Positions 8,178 through 16,237 of a stretch of 64,000 nucleotides of DNA are shown piece by piece (positions within the stretch are counted from its first letter, which is position 1; each line of letters opens with the position of its first letter). Position numbers and translations under genes: made by a program. This stretch comes from Thermoflexales bacterium (lineage in GTDB: Bacteria > Chloroflexota > Anaerolineae > J036 > Brachytrichaceae), in contig JANWVF010000036.1 of assembly GCA_025056965.1 (NCBI GenBank), positions 1-64,000 on the forward strand, written 5' to 3'. The notes beneath the pieces are model-generated. The model was not told the origin of the DNA. It searched no databases and worked only from the letters and a program-made list of their open reading frames with translations.

Positions 8178-8636
8178 ATGTCGTCACAACCGACGGAGCG
8201 TTCGTTTGGCGTCATCCCCGTCTACCGCAAGGACGGTCAAACTTACTTCCTCCTGATCCGCCACAACAGCGGGCACTGGGCCTTCCCCAAGGGCCATGCC
8301 GAGCCGGGCGAGAGCGAAATGGAAACGGCACAGCGCGAGCTGTGGGAGGAGACCGGCATCCGCGATGTGACGATCTACCCACAACCGGTCTTCGAGGAAC
8401 GCTACACCCGGTCGGCGGCGTCCGACCCGCATCAAACAGTCGCCAAGACCGTGCGCTACTTCCTCGGCATCGTGCGCGACCCGCGCGTCCGCCTGCAGGC
8501 TGCGGAGGTGCAAGACTACCGTTGGGCGACGTTGGACGAAGCGCGCGCGACCATCACCTATGAAACCGGCCGGCGTTTGGTCGAGCAAGCCGCGCAGGCG
8601 CTGGAGCGTCAAGAGCACTGGGCGTCGTCGCCATGA
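8178..8636 (+). CDS. Nudix hydrolase, Ap4A-hydrolase-like
   Basis: 152 residues. The Nudix box begins at GHAEPGESEMETAQ and continues RELWEETGI, matching G-x5-E-x7-REUxEExGU. It is preceded by GHWAFPKG, the typical lead-in of bis(5'-nucleosyl)-tetraphosphatases of the MutT/Ap4A group. It probably hydrolyses dinucleoside polyphosphates or capped nucleotides. ATG 8178 is chosen because a -10-like TATCAT lies 6 nt upstream. Its stop is three bases from the stop of convergent moeA. Confidence 0.88.
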   Translation: MSSQPTERSFGVIPVYRKDGQTYFLLIRHNSGHWAFPKGHAEPGESEMETAQRELWEETGIRDVTIYPQPVFEERYTRSAASDPHQTVAKTVRYFLGIVRDPRVRLQAAEVQDYRWATLDEARATITYETGRRLVEQAAQALERQEHWASSP

Positions 8637-8639
8637 TCT

Positions 8640-9959
8640 TCAATCGAACATCCGCACTTGGATTTCTGTGCCGGCCGCCAGCCGATCTACGCCGATCGGC
8701 GCGCAGGCGATGCCGTCAGCGCGCACCAGGCCGAAGATCAAGTTGGATTTGGTGGAGATCGGCTCTGCAGAGGGCATCGGATGCTCATGGGGAGCAGGCG
8801 CGGCGCCTTCCTCCAGCCTCACCGGAAACCAGTGCTCCAAGTCCCGCGGCGATTTCACCTCGCGCGCCAGCACGGCACGGGTGAACCTAGGCTGCGGCGG
8901 ATTGCGCACTCCCTGAATGCGCCAGAGCGTCGGCATGGCGAACAGCATGCCGGTCACCAGTGCGCTGATGGGGTTGCCCGGCAGCCCGAAAACCGGCTTG
9001 CCATCGCATAGGGCGAACAGCGTCGGCTTGCCGGGGCGGAACAGGATGCCATGAGCTAGGATGCCCGGCTTGCCCATCGCGTTGACCACGTCGGGCACGA
9101 AATCGCGCTCGCCTACGCTGCTGCCGGCCATGAAGATCACCATGTCGGCCTCACGCATCGCGCGCTGCGCTGCTTGCTCGAATGCGGCGCGCGCGTCAGG
9201 CAGGATGCCGAAGTCGAGCGGCTCGCCGCCGTTGCGCGCCACGAGTGCCGCGAGCATCGGCGCGTTAATGTTGCGCACCTGACCGGGGCGCGTCTCAGCT
9301 TCGGCCGGCACCAACTCGTCGCCGCTGGCAATCAACGCCACGCGCGGTTTGCGCACCACCTCGACCTGCGTGATGCCTAGCGCCAGCAACCCGCCGATCT
9401 CTTGCTCGCGCAAGCGCATGCCGGCGCAAACGACGACCTCGCCGGCCCTCACGTCCTCGCCCTGCTGGATCACGTTCTCGCCCGGAGCAAGCCTTCTGCC
9501 GGTCTGAATCTTCCGCTGTTCCTGTTGCGTGACGGAAGGCGGCGCGCCTTCCACGGCCTGCATCGGCTGCCGGTCGTCCGGTGTCAGCGACACCGCGTCC
9601 TCTAGCATCACGACGGCGTCGGCGCCCTCCGGCAAATTGCCGCCGGTATGCACCAGCGCGGCCTCGCCGTGTCGAATGGCGAACGAGGCGACCTCGCCCA
9701 TGCGCACTTCGCCGATGACGCTTAGCGTGCCCGGTGTGGCATCCGCTCGCACGGCGTAGCCATCTACCGTGCTGCGGCGGAACTCCGGCATGGGGATGGG
9801 GGAGACCACGTCGCGGGCCAGCACGCGGTGGCAGGCCTGAGCCGTCGGGATCACTTCGGTTGCCTGGACGCCATGTGCTATGCCGAAGCCTGCGGCATCC
9901 AGCGCGCCGCTCAGCTTTGCCATAGCTTCGGCCGGCGTAAGCAGGTCGAGTTTACGCAT
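8640..9959 (-). CDS. moeA: Molybdopterin molybdenumtransferase MoeA
   Basis: 439 residues, full length for MoeA. Landmarks: PMPEFRRSTVDGYAVR near the N-terminus, VHTGGNLPEGADAVVMLED, PGQVRNINAPML, a GSSVGERDFV loop in the MoCF-binding domain, and KPVFGLPGNPISAL. It inserts molybdate into adenylylated molybdopterin. Its presence implies a molybdoenzyme elsewhere in the genome; no other moa/moe/mob gene is in the window. Residues about 120-150 (DDRQPMQAVEGAPPSVTQQEQ) look like a short insertion. No SD; a TACAAT box ends 8 nt before the ATG. Confidence 0.95.
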   Translation of the reverse strand: MRKLDLLTPAEAMAKLSGALDAAGFGIAHGVQATEVIPTAQACHRVLARDVVSPIPMPEFRRSTVDGYAVRADATPGTLSVIGEVRMGEVASFAIRHGEAALVHTGGNLPEGADAVVMLEDAVSLTPDDRQPMQAVEGAPPSVTQQEQRKIQTGRRLAPGENVIQQGEDVRAGEVVVCAGMRLREQEIGGLLALGITQVEVVRKPRVALIASGDELVPAEAETRPGQVRNINAPMLAALVARNGGEPLDFGILPDARAAFEQAAQRAMREADMVIFMAGSSVGERDFVPDVVNAMGKPGILAHGILFRPGKPTLFALCDGKPVFGLPGNPISALVTGMLFAMPTLWRIQGVRNPPQPRFTRAVLAREVKSPRDLEHWFPVRLEEGAAPAPHEHPMPSAEPISTKSNLIFGLVRADGIACAPIGVDRLAAGTEIQVRMFD

Positions 9960-9967
9960 CGCGGCCG

Positions 9968-9973
9968 ATTGTA
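9968..9973 (-). promoter_or_regulatory. -10 box TACAAT, leaderless-type (moeA)
   Basis: TACAAT with an 8-nt gap to the moeA ATG at 9959; no SD between them. Confidence 0.55.
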
Positions 9974-10060
9974 CTGACGACGGGGAGACGCATTGCCTTC
10001 ACGCCCGCGCACCGGTGGGATGGTGAGATAATAGAGCAGCTCGTTGCGGCGGAGGGCAAT

Positions 10061-10834
10061 ATGACGTTCAATGCTCCGATTCATACCAATGCGCAGAGCA
10101 TTGATCGCGTCCTGCGCGCAGGCTTGCCGACGCTGCTGGTGTTCTGGCAGGAGGATTGCGCGCCCTGCCGACAGCTTGATCCGGCGCTCGACCGATTGGC
10201 GAGCGCCTATGCAGGCCGAGGGCTAGTCGCCAAGATCAACGTCAAAGACGACTTGGCGTTAGCACAGCGCTATGCGGTCGCGCAATTGCCGGGGTTGGTC
10301 TTCATCAAAGACGGCAAACCGGTTGGGCAAGGCAGCGGAGCCGCCCCTGAATCGAACCTGCGCGCATGGTTCGACTACCTGATTGCCGGTGGTGCGCGTC
10401 CGCCTCACCCGGTCGGTCCGAGCATTCCACTCGCGGACGCCTCACCGTCGGCATCGGCGACGGCGCAGCAGACAAGACCAACGCAGCCGGTGGCTGCAGA
10501 AGTGCCCGGGCATCCGATTACGCTGAGCGACGCGACATTCGACCAAGAAGTAGGGCGCAGCGATAAACCGGTGCTGGTGGATTTCTGGGCGCCTTGGTGC
10601 GGCCCATGTCGAATGGTCGCGCCGACGATTGAGCAGCTCGCCCGCGAGTTTGCCGGGCGTGCCGTGGTTGCCAAACTCAACGTGGATGATAACCCGCGCA
10701 CGGCTGAGCGGTTCGGCGTGCGCGGCATCCCAACGCTGATGATTTTCAAGGGCGGGCGGCTTGTTGAGCGGTGGACCGGCGTGCAACCAGCGGCGATCCT
10801 GCGCCAGGCGCTGGCGCGATACACGGGCGGGTAA
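10061..10834 (+). CDS. Tandem two-domain thioredoxin
   Basis: 257 residues holding two thioredoxin folds. Domain 1 (about 5-110) has the unusual active site CAPC at 33-36 in FWQEDCAPCRQL. Domain 2 (about 150-257) has canonical WCGPC with Cys180 and Cys183. Both keep the cis-Pro loops (QLPGLVF and GIPTLMIF). A Pro/Ser/Ala-rich linker (112-147) joins them. No signal peptide is seen, so a cytosolic disulfide reductase or chaperone-like thioredoxin is expected. GGAGGG seven bases before ATG is a good SD, and TAATAG near 10030 may be the -10. Confidence 0.92.
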   Translation: MTFNAPIHTNAQSIDRVLRAGLPTLLVFWQEDCAPCRQLDPALDRLASAYAGRGLVAKINVKDDLALAQRYAVAQLPGLVFIKDGKPVGQGSGAAPESNLRAWFDYLIAGGARPPHPVGPSIPLADASPSASATAQQTRPTQPVAAEVPGHPITLSDATFDQEVGRSDKPVLVDFWAPWCGPCRMVAPTIEQLAREFAGRAVVAKLNVDDNPRTAERFGVRGIPTLMIFKGGRLVERWTGVQPAAILRQALARYTGG

Positions 10835-10854
10835 TGCTCTAGGCGGCGAGAATT

Positions 10855-11919
10855 TCACCGGCGCATCGCGCGCGCTAGGCTCACAATGTCCCCCAGCACG
10901 CCACTCGCCGTTACCTCTTGCCCTGCGCCGCGACCGCTCACGGCGAGCGGGTTATCGCCGAAATAGCGCGTGTGGAAGACGACAATGCTGTCGCTGCTGC
11001 GAATGCTGCCCAGCTTGCTCTCCGGCGCTGCGCCTACTAGCCCGACGCGCAGCTTGCCGTCGGCGATCTCGGCAGCGTAGCGCAGTTTGCGACCGCCGGC
11101 GGTCAGCTCGGCTGCGCGCCGTTTCATCGGCGCGTCAAGCGCGTCGGCTGCGCGCAAGAATTCATCTACGCTCAGGGCGTCCATCTCCGGCGGATACAAC
11201 GACTCAACAGCGACATCGCGCATCTCCAGCCGGTAGCCCAACATGCGGGCTAGGATGAGTGCCTTACGCGCTGCGTCCAAGCCGCCCAGATCCTGGCGCG
11301 GATCAGGTTCGGTGTAGCCTCTGGCCTTTGCATCGCGCACAGCTTGGCCGAAGGGCACGCCGGCCTCTAGTTGCGACGAAAGGAAGCCCAACGTCCCGCT
11401 CAGCGAGCCTTCGATGCGCAGGATTTCATCGCCGCTATCCAGCAGCGTGTTGAGCGTGCTGATAACTGGCAGCGCTGCGCCGCAGGTCGTCTCCCAGCGG
11501 GCGCGTTCGTCGGCGATCGCATCCCACCAGCGCAGGTCGCCGGCCAGCGGCAGCTTGTTGGCCAACACCACGCCCATGCCGCGCGCCTTCGCTTCGATCA
11601 GCCAGGGCGTAGTGCCGTCGGTGGCTGTGGTATCAACGATGATCGTGTGGGTTGGCAGGGCGCTAAGGGCCAGCGGCTGGGAATGCTCGGCTAGGCGTTC
11701 GCCGCGACTTTTGCGGTCGAGCAGGTCGCGGATGTCCGCGTCAGGCAAGCCGGACGGCGCGATGACGGACGAAACGCTATCTGCGACGCCGACGATTGCG
11801 AGCTGCAAGCGGTTGCGTCGCGCATGCCGCTCGCGAGCGGCGAGGATCTGGCGGGCTAACGCGCGGCCTACACCGCCGAAGCCCAGCAAGAACACGGGTT
11901 GGACATATAGGTCATTCAT
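10855..11919 (-). CDS. hom: Homoserine dehydrogenase
   Basis: 354 residues. The N-terminal Rossmann loop LLGFGGVGRALAR binds NAD(P). VLANKLPLAGD and the catalytic-domain segments GSLSGTLGFLSSQLE and ARGYTEPDPRQDLGGLDAARK are typical of homoserine dehydrogenase. It reduces aspartate semialdehyde to homoserine for threonine and methionine synthesis. There is no C-terminal ACT domain, so it belongs to the short form that lacks that feedback module. A TATACT box ends 11 nt before the ATG with no SD, suggesting a very short leader. Convergent with the thioredoxin gene. Confidence 0.93.
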   Translation of the reverse strand: MNDLYVQPVFLLGFGGVGRALARQILAARERHARRNRLQLAIVGVADSVSSVIAPSGLPDADIRDLLDRKSRGERLAEHSQPLALSALPTHTIIVDTTATDGTTPWLIEAKARGMGVVLANKLPLAGDLRWWDAIADERARWETTCGAALPVISTLNTLLDSGDEILRIEGSLSGTLGFLSSQLEAGVPFGQAVRDAKARGYTEPDPRQDLGGLDAARKALILARMLGYRLEMRDVAVESLYPPEMDALSVDEFLRAADALDAPMKRRAAELTAGGRKLRYAAEIADGKLRVGLVGAAPESKLGSIRSSDSIVVFHTRYFGDNPLAVSGRGAGQEVTASGVLGDIVSLARAMRR

Positions 11920-11930
11920 TTGACGACGGC

Positions 11931-11936
11931 AGTATA
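11931..11936 (-). promoter_or_regulatory. -10 box TATACT (hom), overlapping an opposite-strand TATAAT
   Basis: TATACT ends 11 nt before the hom ATG. On the plus strand the same bases contribute to TATAAT (11933-11938) pointing toward RNase J, so the two divergent promoters overlap. Confidence 0.45.
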
Positions 11937-11938
11937 AT
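11933..11938 (+). promoter_or_regulatory. -10 box TATAAT upstream of a short leader ORF and RNase J
   Basis: Perfect TATAAT. No good -35 lies at the right distance. It would start a transcript near 11945 carrying the 10-codon ORF at 11967 and then RNase J. Confidence 0.45.
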
Positions 11939-11966
11939 GTCGGCGGTTAGTATCACGAGGGGAGCA

Positions 11967-11999
11967 ATGTTCGTCTTCAATCGTCGCCTCCACGCATGA
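11967..11999 (+). CDS. Ten-codon leader ORF (MFVFNRRLHA)
   Basis: A purine-rich AGGGGAG sits immediately upstream of ATG and the frame encodes ten residues before TGA. It begins about 22 nt after the predicted transcript start and ends about 140 nt before RNase J. A 7-bp hairpin (12010-12026) follows the stop. It could be a translated leader peptide, but nothing proves translation and I do not recognise the peptide. Confidence 0.3.
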   Translation: MFVFNRRLHA

Positions 12000-12009
12000 A
12001 TACGCATTT

Positions 12010-12026
12010 GCATCGCGAGGCGATGC
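12010..12026 (+). other. Hairpin in the RNase J leader
   Basis: GCATCGC/GCGATGC arms with a GAG loop, eleven bases after the leader ORF stop. No T-run follows, so it is not a simple terminator. Confidence 0.4.
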
Positions 12027-12141
12027 GCCCGCGACGATACCCCGCACGCGATCAAATCTTCCAACTTTTGCAATCGAACGTATCCGGCGCGCTGCTCTTA
12101 CGTAAGCTTCGCGCGCTGCACTTCATCGCTCACGCTCGGCA

Positions 12142-13791
12142 ATGTCAGCTAAACCTTTGAAATGGGTTCCCATCGGTGGCCTCGGCGAAGTCGGCAAGAA
12201 CATGATGATGTTCGAGTACGACGAGCACATCTTGCTCATAGACGCCGGCATCATGTTCCCGGAGTCGGACATGCTCGGTGTGGACGCCGTGATTCCGGAT
12301 TATGGATTCCTGAAGGACAAACGGGATCGGGTGCGCGCTCTCATCGTTACCCATGGCCATGAGGATCACACCGGCGCGATTATGCACGTCGTGCGCGACT
12401 TTCCCGGCGTGCCGATCTACGCCACGCCGCTCACGCGCGGCCTGCTCGAGGTCAAACTCAAGGACGCTAAGTTGCTCGGCCAAACAAAGATTCACACCGT
12501 GGCTACCGATGGCGAGATCGTCATCGGGCCGTTCAAGGTGGAGTTCTTCCGCATGTGCCACAGTATCCCCGACAATGTGGGGTTAGGTATTACCACGCCG
12601 GCGGGGCTGGTCGTGCACAGCGGCGACTTTAAGTTTGACCATACGCCGGTGGACGGCAAACCGTCGAACTTTGCCAAGCTGGCCGAGTTTGCCGGTCGCA
12701 GTGTGCTGGCGCTGTTCGCAGATAGCACGAACGCCGAGATTGCCGGCACTACGCCTAGCGAGCGGGCGATCGAGCCAACGTTCGAGCACATCTTCCGGGA
12801 TGCCGAAGGCCGGGTCATCGTGGCCACCTTCGCTTCCCTGATCTCGCGGGTGCAACAAGTAGTCAACGTATGCGACATCTACGGTCGCAAACTTGCCCTG
12901 GCCGGCACCAGCATGATCGAGAACGTCAAGATGGCCCAGAAGATGGGCTACCTGGAGATTCCCGACGGCATGCTGATACGGTTGGAGGAGGCCAACAAGA
13001 TGAAGCCCGACAGCGTTGCGATCATGGCGACCGGCACCCAAGGCGAGCCGAGCGCAGTGCTCGGCCGCATGGCAGTGGGCAAACATCCGATCCTCAGCGT
13101 GATGCCGGGGGATACGATCGTGATGTCGGCGCACCCTATCCCGGGCAACGAGGAATACATCCATCGCATCATTAACCGACTCTTCCAGAAGGGCGCGGAG
13201 GTGCTCTACGATCCAGTCGCTAAGGTGCACGTCTCCGGTCACGCCAGCCAGGAGGAGCAGAAGTTGCTGATGAGCCTGATCCGCCCGAAGTATTTCATCC
13301 CCATCCATGGTGAGCTGCGCATGCTGAAGGCGCATGCGCGGCTGGCGCACGAGCTGGGCATCTCATCCGACCGGACATTCGTCGTCGAGAACGGCACGCC
13401 AATCGAGTTCGTGGACGGCGAAGCGCGCCAACTGGATCGCATCCCGGGCGGCTACGTGTTCGTGGACGGCAGCGGGGTGGGCGACATTGGCAAAGCCGTG
13501 ATTCGCGATCGGGAGGTGCTGGCGCGCGATGGCTTCGTCATTGCGGTGATTCGTCGAGACGAGGAAGGCCGGCTGGTCGCTAACCCGGAGATCATCACGC
13601 GCGGCTTCGTCTACATGAAAGACGCCGAGCCGCTTCTGCAGGCCATGTCCCAGGCCGTCGCCGACGCTGTGCGCGATGTCACCGACACGATGAGCGAAGT
13701 CGCCATCCGCGAGCGCGCCATTGACGCGCTGAGCCGATTAATCTACAACGAGACCAAGCGCCGACCGATGATCGTCCCGATTGTCGCGTGA
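12142..13791 (+). CDS. rnj: Ribonuclease J
   Basis: 549 residues, the usual length. The metallo-beta-lactamase core carries THGHEDHTGA (HxHxDH at 71-76) for the two catalytic metals; the beta-CASP domain has STNAE and the motif region around HVSGHASQEEQK; a C-terminal domain begins near 450. RNase J combines 5'-3' exonuclease and endonuclease activity and matures rRNA and mRNA in bacteria that rely less on RNase E. The start agrees with the family N-terminus (KWVPIGGLGEVGKN). No SD precedes it. Confidence 0.95.
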   Translation: MSAKPLKWVPIGGLGEVGKNMMMFEYDEHILLIDAGIMFPESDMLGVDAVIPDYGFLKDKRDRVRALIVTHGHEDHTGAIMHVVRDFPGVPIYATPLTRGLLEVKLKDAKLLGQTKIHTVATDGEIVIGPFKVEFFRMCHSIPDNVGLGITTPAGLVVHSGDFKFDHTPVDGKPSNFAKLAEFAGRSVLALFADSTNAEIAGTTPSERAIEPTFEHIFRDAEGRVIVATFASLISRVQQVVNVCDIYGRKLALAGTSMIENVKMAQKMGYLEIPDGMLIRLEEANKMKPDSVAIMATGTQGEPSAVLGRMAVGKHPILSVMPGDTIVMSAHPIPGNEEYIHRIINRLFQKGAEVLYDPVAKVHVSGHASQEEQKLLMSLIRPKYFIPIHGELRMLKAHARLAHELGISSDRTFVVENGTPIEFVDGEARQLDRIPGGYVFVDGSGVGDIGKAVIRDREVLARDGFVIAVIRRDEEGRLVANPEIITRGFVYMKDAEPLLQAMSQAVADAVRDVTDTMSEVAIRERAIDALSRLIYNETKRRPMIVPIVA

Positions 13792-13809
13792 ACGGACGGT
13801 GCGCCCTTG

Positions 13810-14532
13810 CTACTCTGAGCCAGTCCCTTGTGGAAAGAGCACCACGCCCAGGCCGCCGCGGATGATCAGGTAACGCGGTTGTTGGGGAATTGGCTCGATC
13901 TTGCGGCGCACACGATAAATTAGCTCGTGCAGGCTGTCCCGGTTGCGCTGGTCTCCCCATACCGCATGGATCACGGCGGGATACTCACAGATCTGGTTGG
14001 GATACTGCATGAGATATTTCACCAGCCGATACTCGGTTCGCGATAGGGGCTCAGGCAGCTGTTGACCGTCGCGCCACACTGCTGCGCTGGGGCTGATCCA
14101 CAGGCCTACTTGAGTTGGGGGCAACTCGGCCGGAGGCGCCAACCGCCCGTTATCCGCATTAGTCGGATCGGTCACGTGCGCCGGTGCGGTTCGCTCCAAA
14201 TAGTAGAACGTCACGTCGAATGAATTGCCGATTCGGATGCGATCCCCGTTCTGTAACTTGACCTTAGCCTTATGCAGAAGGTAGCCGTTGACGAGAGTGC
14301 CATTGTAGCTATGGTCTTCTAGAAACCAGGCATCTTCCTCGAACACCAAGCGAGCATGCTCCCGTGAGGCGTGCAGGTCATCGTGAGGGAGGCGGATGTC
14401 GTCCGAACCGATCGCGCTCCGTCCGATAAGGATCACGGTTTTGCGCAGGCTGTAATACTCTCCAGAGCGCAGGTTCGACTGCAGTAGTGCCATTCGCAAG
14501 GGAGGTACGATATCCAATGATGCGCTGCTCAC
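13810..14532 (-). CDS. FHA domain-winged helix transcription regulator
   Basis: 240 residues from GTG 14532. The N-terminal FHA domain (about 15-110) has LIGRSAIGSDDIRL, HASREHARL and the DHSYNGTLVNG loop that bind phosphothreonine. The C-terminal half (about 145-232) is an OmpR-type winged helix (LSRTEYRLVKYLMQYPNQIC and ELIYRVRRKIE). This order is the reverse of EmbR, and there is no BTAD domain. It probably couples Ser/Thr-kinase signals to transcription. A longer frame from ATG 14550 overlaps the TAGAAT box, so GTG 14532 is favoured. Divergent from der. Confidence 0.85.
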   Translation of the reverse strand: MSSASLDIVPPLRMALLQSNLRSGEYYSLRKTVILIGRSAIGSDDIRLPHDDLHASREHARLVFEEDAWFLEDHSYNGTLVNGYLLHKAKVKLQNGDRIRIGNSFDVTFYYLERTAPAHVTDPTNADNGRLAPPAELPPTQVGLWISPSAAVWRDGQQLPEPLSRTEYRLVKYLMQYPNQICEYPAVIHAVWGDQRNRDSLHELIYRVRRKIEPIPQQPRYLIIRGGLGVVLFPQGTGSE

Positions 14533-14539
14533 AGCGCAT

Positions 14540-14545
14540 ATTCTA
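14540..14545 (-). promoter_or_regulatory. -10 box TAGAAT, leaderless-type (FHA regulator)
   Basis: TAGAAT with a 7-nt gap to GTG 14532. It lies inside the longer reading frame that starts at 14550, which makes that longer start unlikely. Confidence 0.5.
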
Positions 14546-14605
14546 CGCATTCTCTAAGTGCAGGCGTCAACCTGCCGCTGTGCTACTTTTCGCCTCGCGA
14601 TGAGC

Positions 14606-14639
14606 GCATGGCGCGCGATTGCCGAAGCGCGCGCCATGC
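14606..14639. other. Perfect 12-bp hairpin in the FHA-regulator/der intergenic region
   Basis: Arms 14606-14617 and 14628-14639 are perfectly complementary, with a 10-nt loop. They lie between two divergent starts, so this is not a gene terminator. It could be an operator for the adjacent FHA-winged-helix protein or a leader structure for der. Confidence 0.5.
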
Positions 14640-14725
14640 ACGCCGGCGCGATTTTCGAGGCGCGCCTATTTTGTGTATGCGATATGCGATACACTTAGCG
14701 CGCGCCCTGGCACAAAGGCATTGCC

Positions 14726-16237
14726 ATGAAGAAGTCTTTCGTCGCACTCGTCGGTCGCCCGAACGTCGGCAAGAGCACCCTGTTCAACCGCATAGTCGGC
14801 GAGCGCCTATCGGTGGTGGATGATCGCCCCGGCACCACGCGCGACCGCATCCAAGCGCCCGTGACCTGGCGCGGCGTCGAGTTCACGCTCGTGGACACCG
14901 GCGGCATCGAGCCGTTGGAGCCGCTGCGCGACAAAGACACGCCCGCGCTTGCCGAGGCGTCGGTGAACTTCGTGCGCGAAATTCGCGAACAAGCCGAAAT
15001 TGCCATCGCCGAAGCCGATGTGGTCGTGTTCACCGTGGATGCGCAGGCCGGCCTGACGGCTGCCGACGAAGCTGTGGCCGAAATTCTGCGCAAGCTGATC
15101 GGCCAACGCCAGCGTCAAGGCAAATCCACACCGCCCGTCCTCGTCGCAGCGAGCAAAGCCGAAGCGCAGGCGCCGCGCGATGCCAGCGTTGAGTTCTACA
15201 AGCTTGGCCTGGGCGAGGTCTACGCCGTCAGCGGCATTCACGGCAACGGCGTAGCCGATTTGCTCGATGCGATCGTCGCGGCTATCCCGCCGCAACCGGC
15301 CGAAGAAGAGGCGCCGGATGAGTCTGTCAAGATCGCACTCGTAGGCCGCCCCAACGTCGGCAAATCCTCGCTGTTCAATTGCCTGATCGGCGAGCAGCGG
15401 GTAATTGTGAGCGATGTACCGGGCACCACGCGCGATGCGATTGATACGCGCATCGAGTTCGTGGAGGGCCAATCATCTCCGGTGGATGGCAAGGGGCTTG
15501 CCGAGGTGACCCCTCCGACGCATGCGCCGACCGTCATCCCGATCACTTTGATTGATACCGCGGGCATCCGCAAGCGCGGCAGCATCACCCCCGGCGTGGA
15601 GAAGTGGAGCGTGTTGCGCGCCTTTAGGGCGGTCGAGCGCAGCGATGTGGCCCTGCTGCTGCTCGACGCGACTGAGGGGATCGTCGCGCAGGACGAACAC
15701 ATTGCCGGCTACATCCTCGACGAGAAGAAGGGCGCCGTCGTCGTGGTCAACAAGTGGGATTTGATCGAGAGCGCCGCGACGGTGGCGCGCGCAGCAAAGC
15801 CGGTGGAAGGGCTGGGCTTGCTGACGCCCAAGATGCAGGACTTCCTGAACTTAGTTCAGCAGCGGTTGAACTTCATGGCCTATGTGCCAGTGCTCTTCGT
15901 CAGCGCCAAGACCGGCTTTCGCGCCGACCACATCCTGCCGACCGCCCTGCGCGTGTACGAGGCGCGCGCCATGCGCATCTCGACCAGCGACCTCATGCGC
16001 ATTGTGCGTGAGGCCAGCGAACGGCACGCTCCACCCACCCACGCCGGCAAACGCCTGAAGATCTACATGGCGACACAGGTCGGCGTGAACCCGCCTACGT
16101 TCGTCTTCCACGTCAACGACGCGAAGCTGGTGCACTTTACCTACCAGCGCTTCTTGGAGAACTGCCTGCGCGAGGCATTCACCTTCCTTGGCACGCCGAT
16201 TCGCTTGATCTTCCGCGGGCGAAACGAGGATCGTTAG
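14726..16237 (+). CDS. der: Ribosome biogenesis GTPase Der
   Basis: 503 residues with two tandem G domains and a C-terminal KH-like domain. GRPNVGKST (10-18) and GRPNVGKSS are the two P-loops; DTGG and DTAG the two G3 motifs. G domain 2 has an intact G4 (NKWD), but G domain 1 reads ASKAEA where NKxD is expected. G domain 2 also carries an insertion of about 25 residues before ITLIDTAG. Der acts in 50S subunit assembly. Longer than the usual 440-490 residues because of these inserts. Confidence 0.95.
   Translation: MKKSFVALVGRPNVGKSTLFNRIVGERLSVVDDRPGTTRDRIQAPVTWRGVEFTLVDTGGIEPLEPLRDKDTPALAEASVNFVREIREQAEIAIAEADVVVFTVDAQAGLTAADEAVAEILRKLIGQRQRQGKSTPPVLVAASKAEAQAPRDASVEFYKLGLGEVYAVSGIHGNGVADLLDAIVAAIPPQPAEEEAPDESVKIALVGRPNVGKSSLFNCLIGEQRVIVSDVPGTTRDAIDTRIEFVEGQSSPVDGKGLAEVTPPTHAPTVIPITLIDTAGIRKRGSITPGVEKWSVLRAFRAVERSDVALLLLDATEGIVAQDEHIAGYILDEKKGAVVVVNKWDLIESAATVARAAKPVEGLGLLTPKMQDFLNLVQQRLNFMAYVPVLFVSAKTGFRADHILPTALRVYEARAMRISTSDLMRIVREASERHAPPTHAGKRLKIYMATQVGVNPPTFVFHVNDAKLVHFTYQRFLENCLREAFTFLGTPIRLIFRGRNEDR

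Noticed and set aside
11051-11920. Plus-strand frames across hom and similar antisense frames over other genes
   Set aside because: They are high-GC shadow frames of well-supported genes with no domain content of their own.
12142-13791. Generic metallo-beta-lactamase hydrolase instead of RNase J
   Set aside because: The beta-CASP domain, total length and C-terminal domain fit RNase J specifically.
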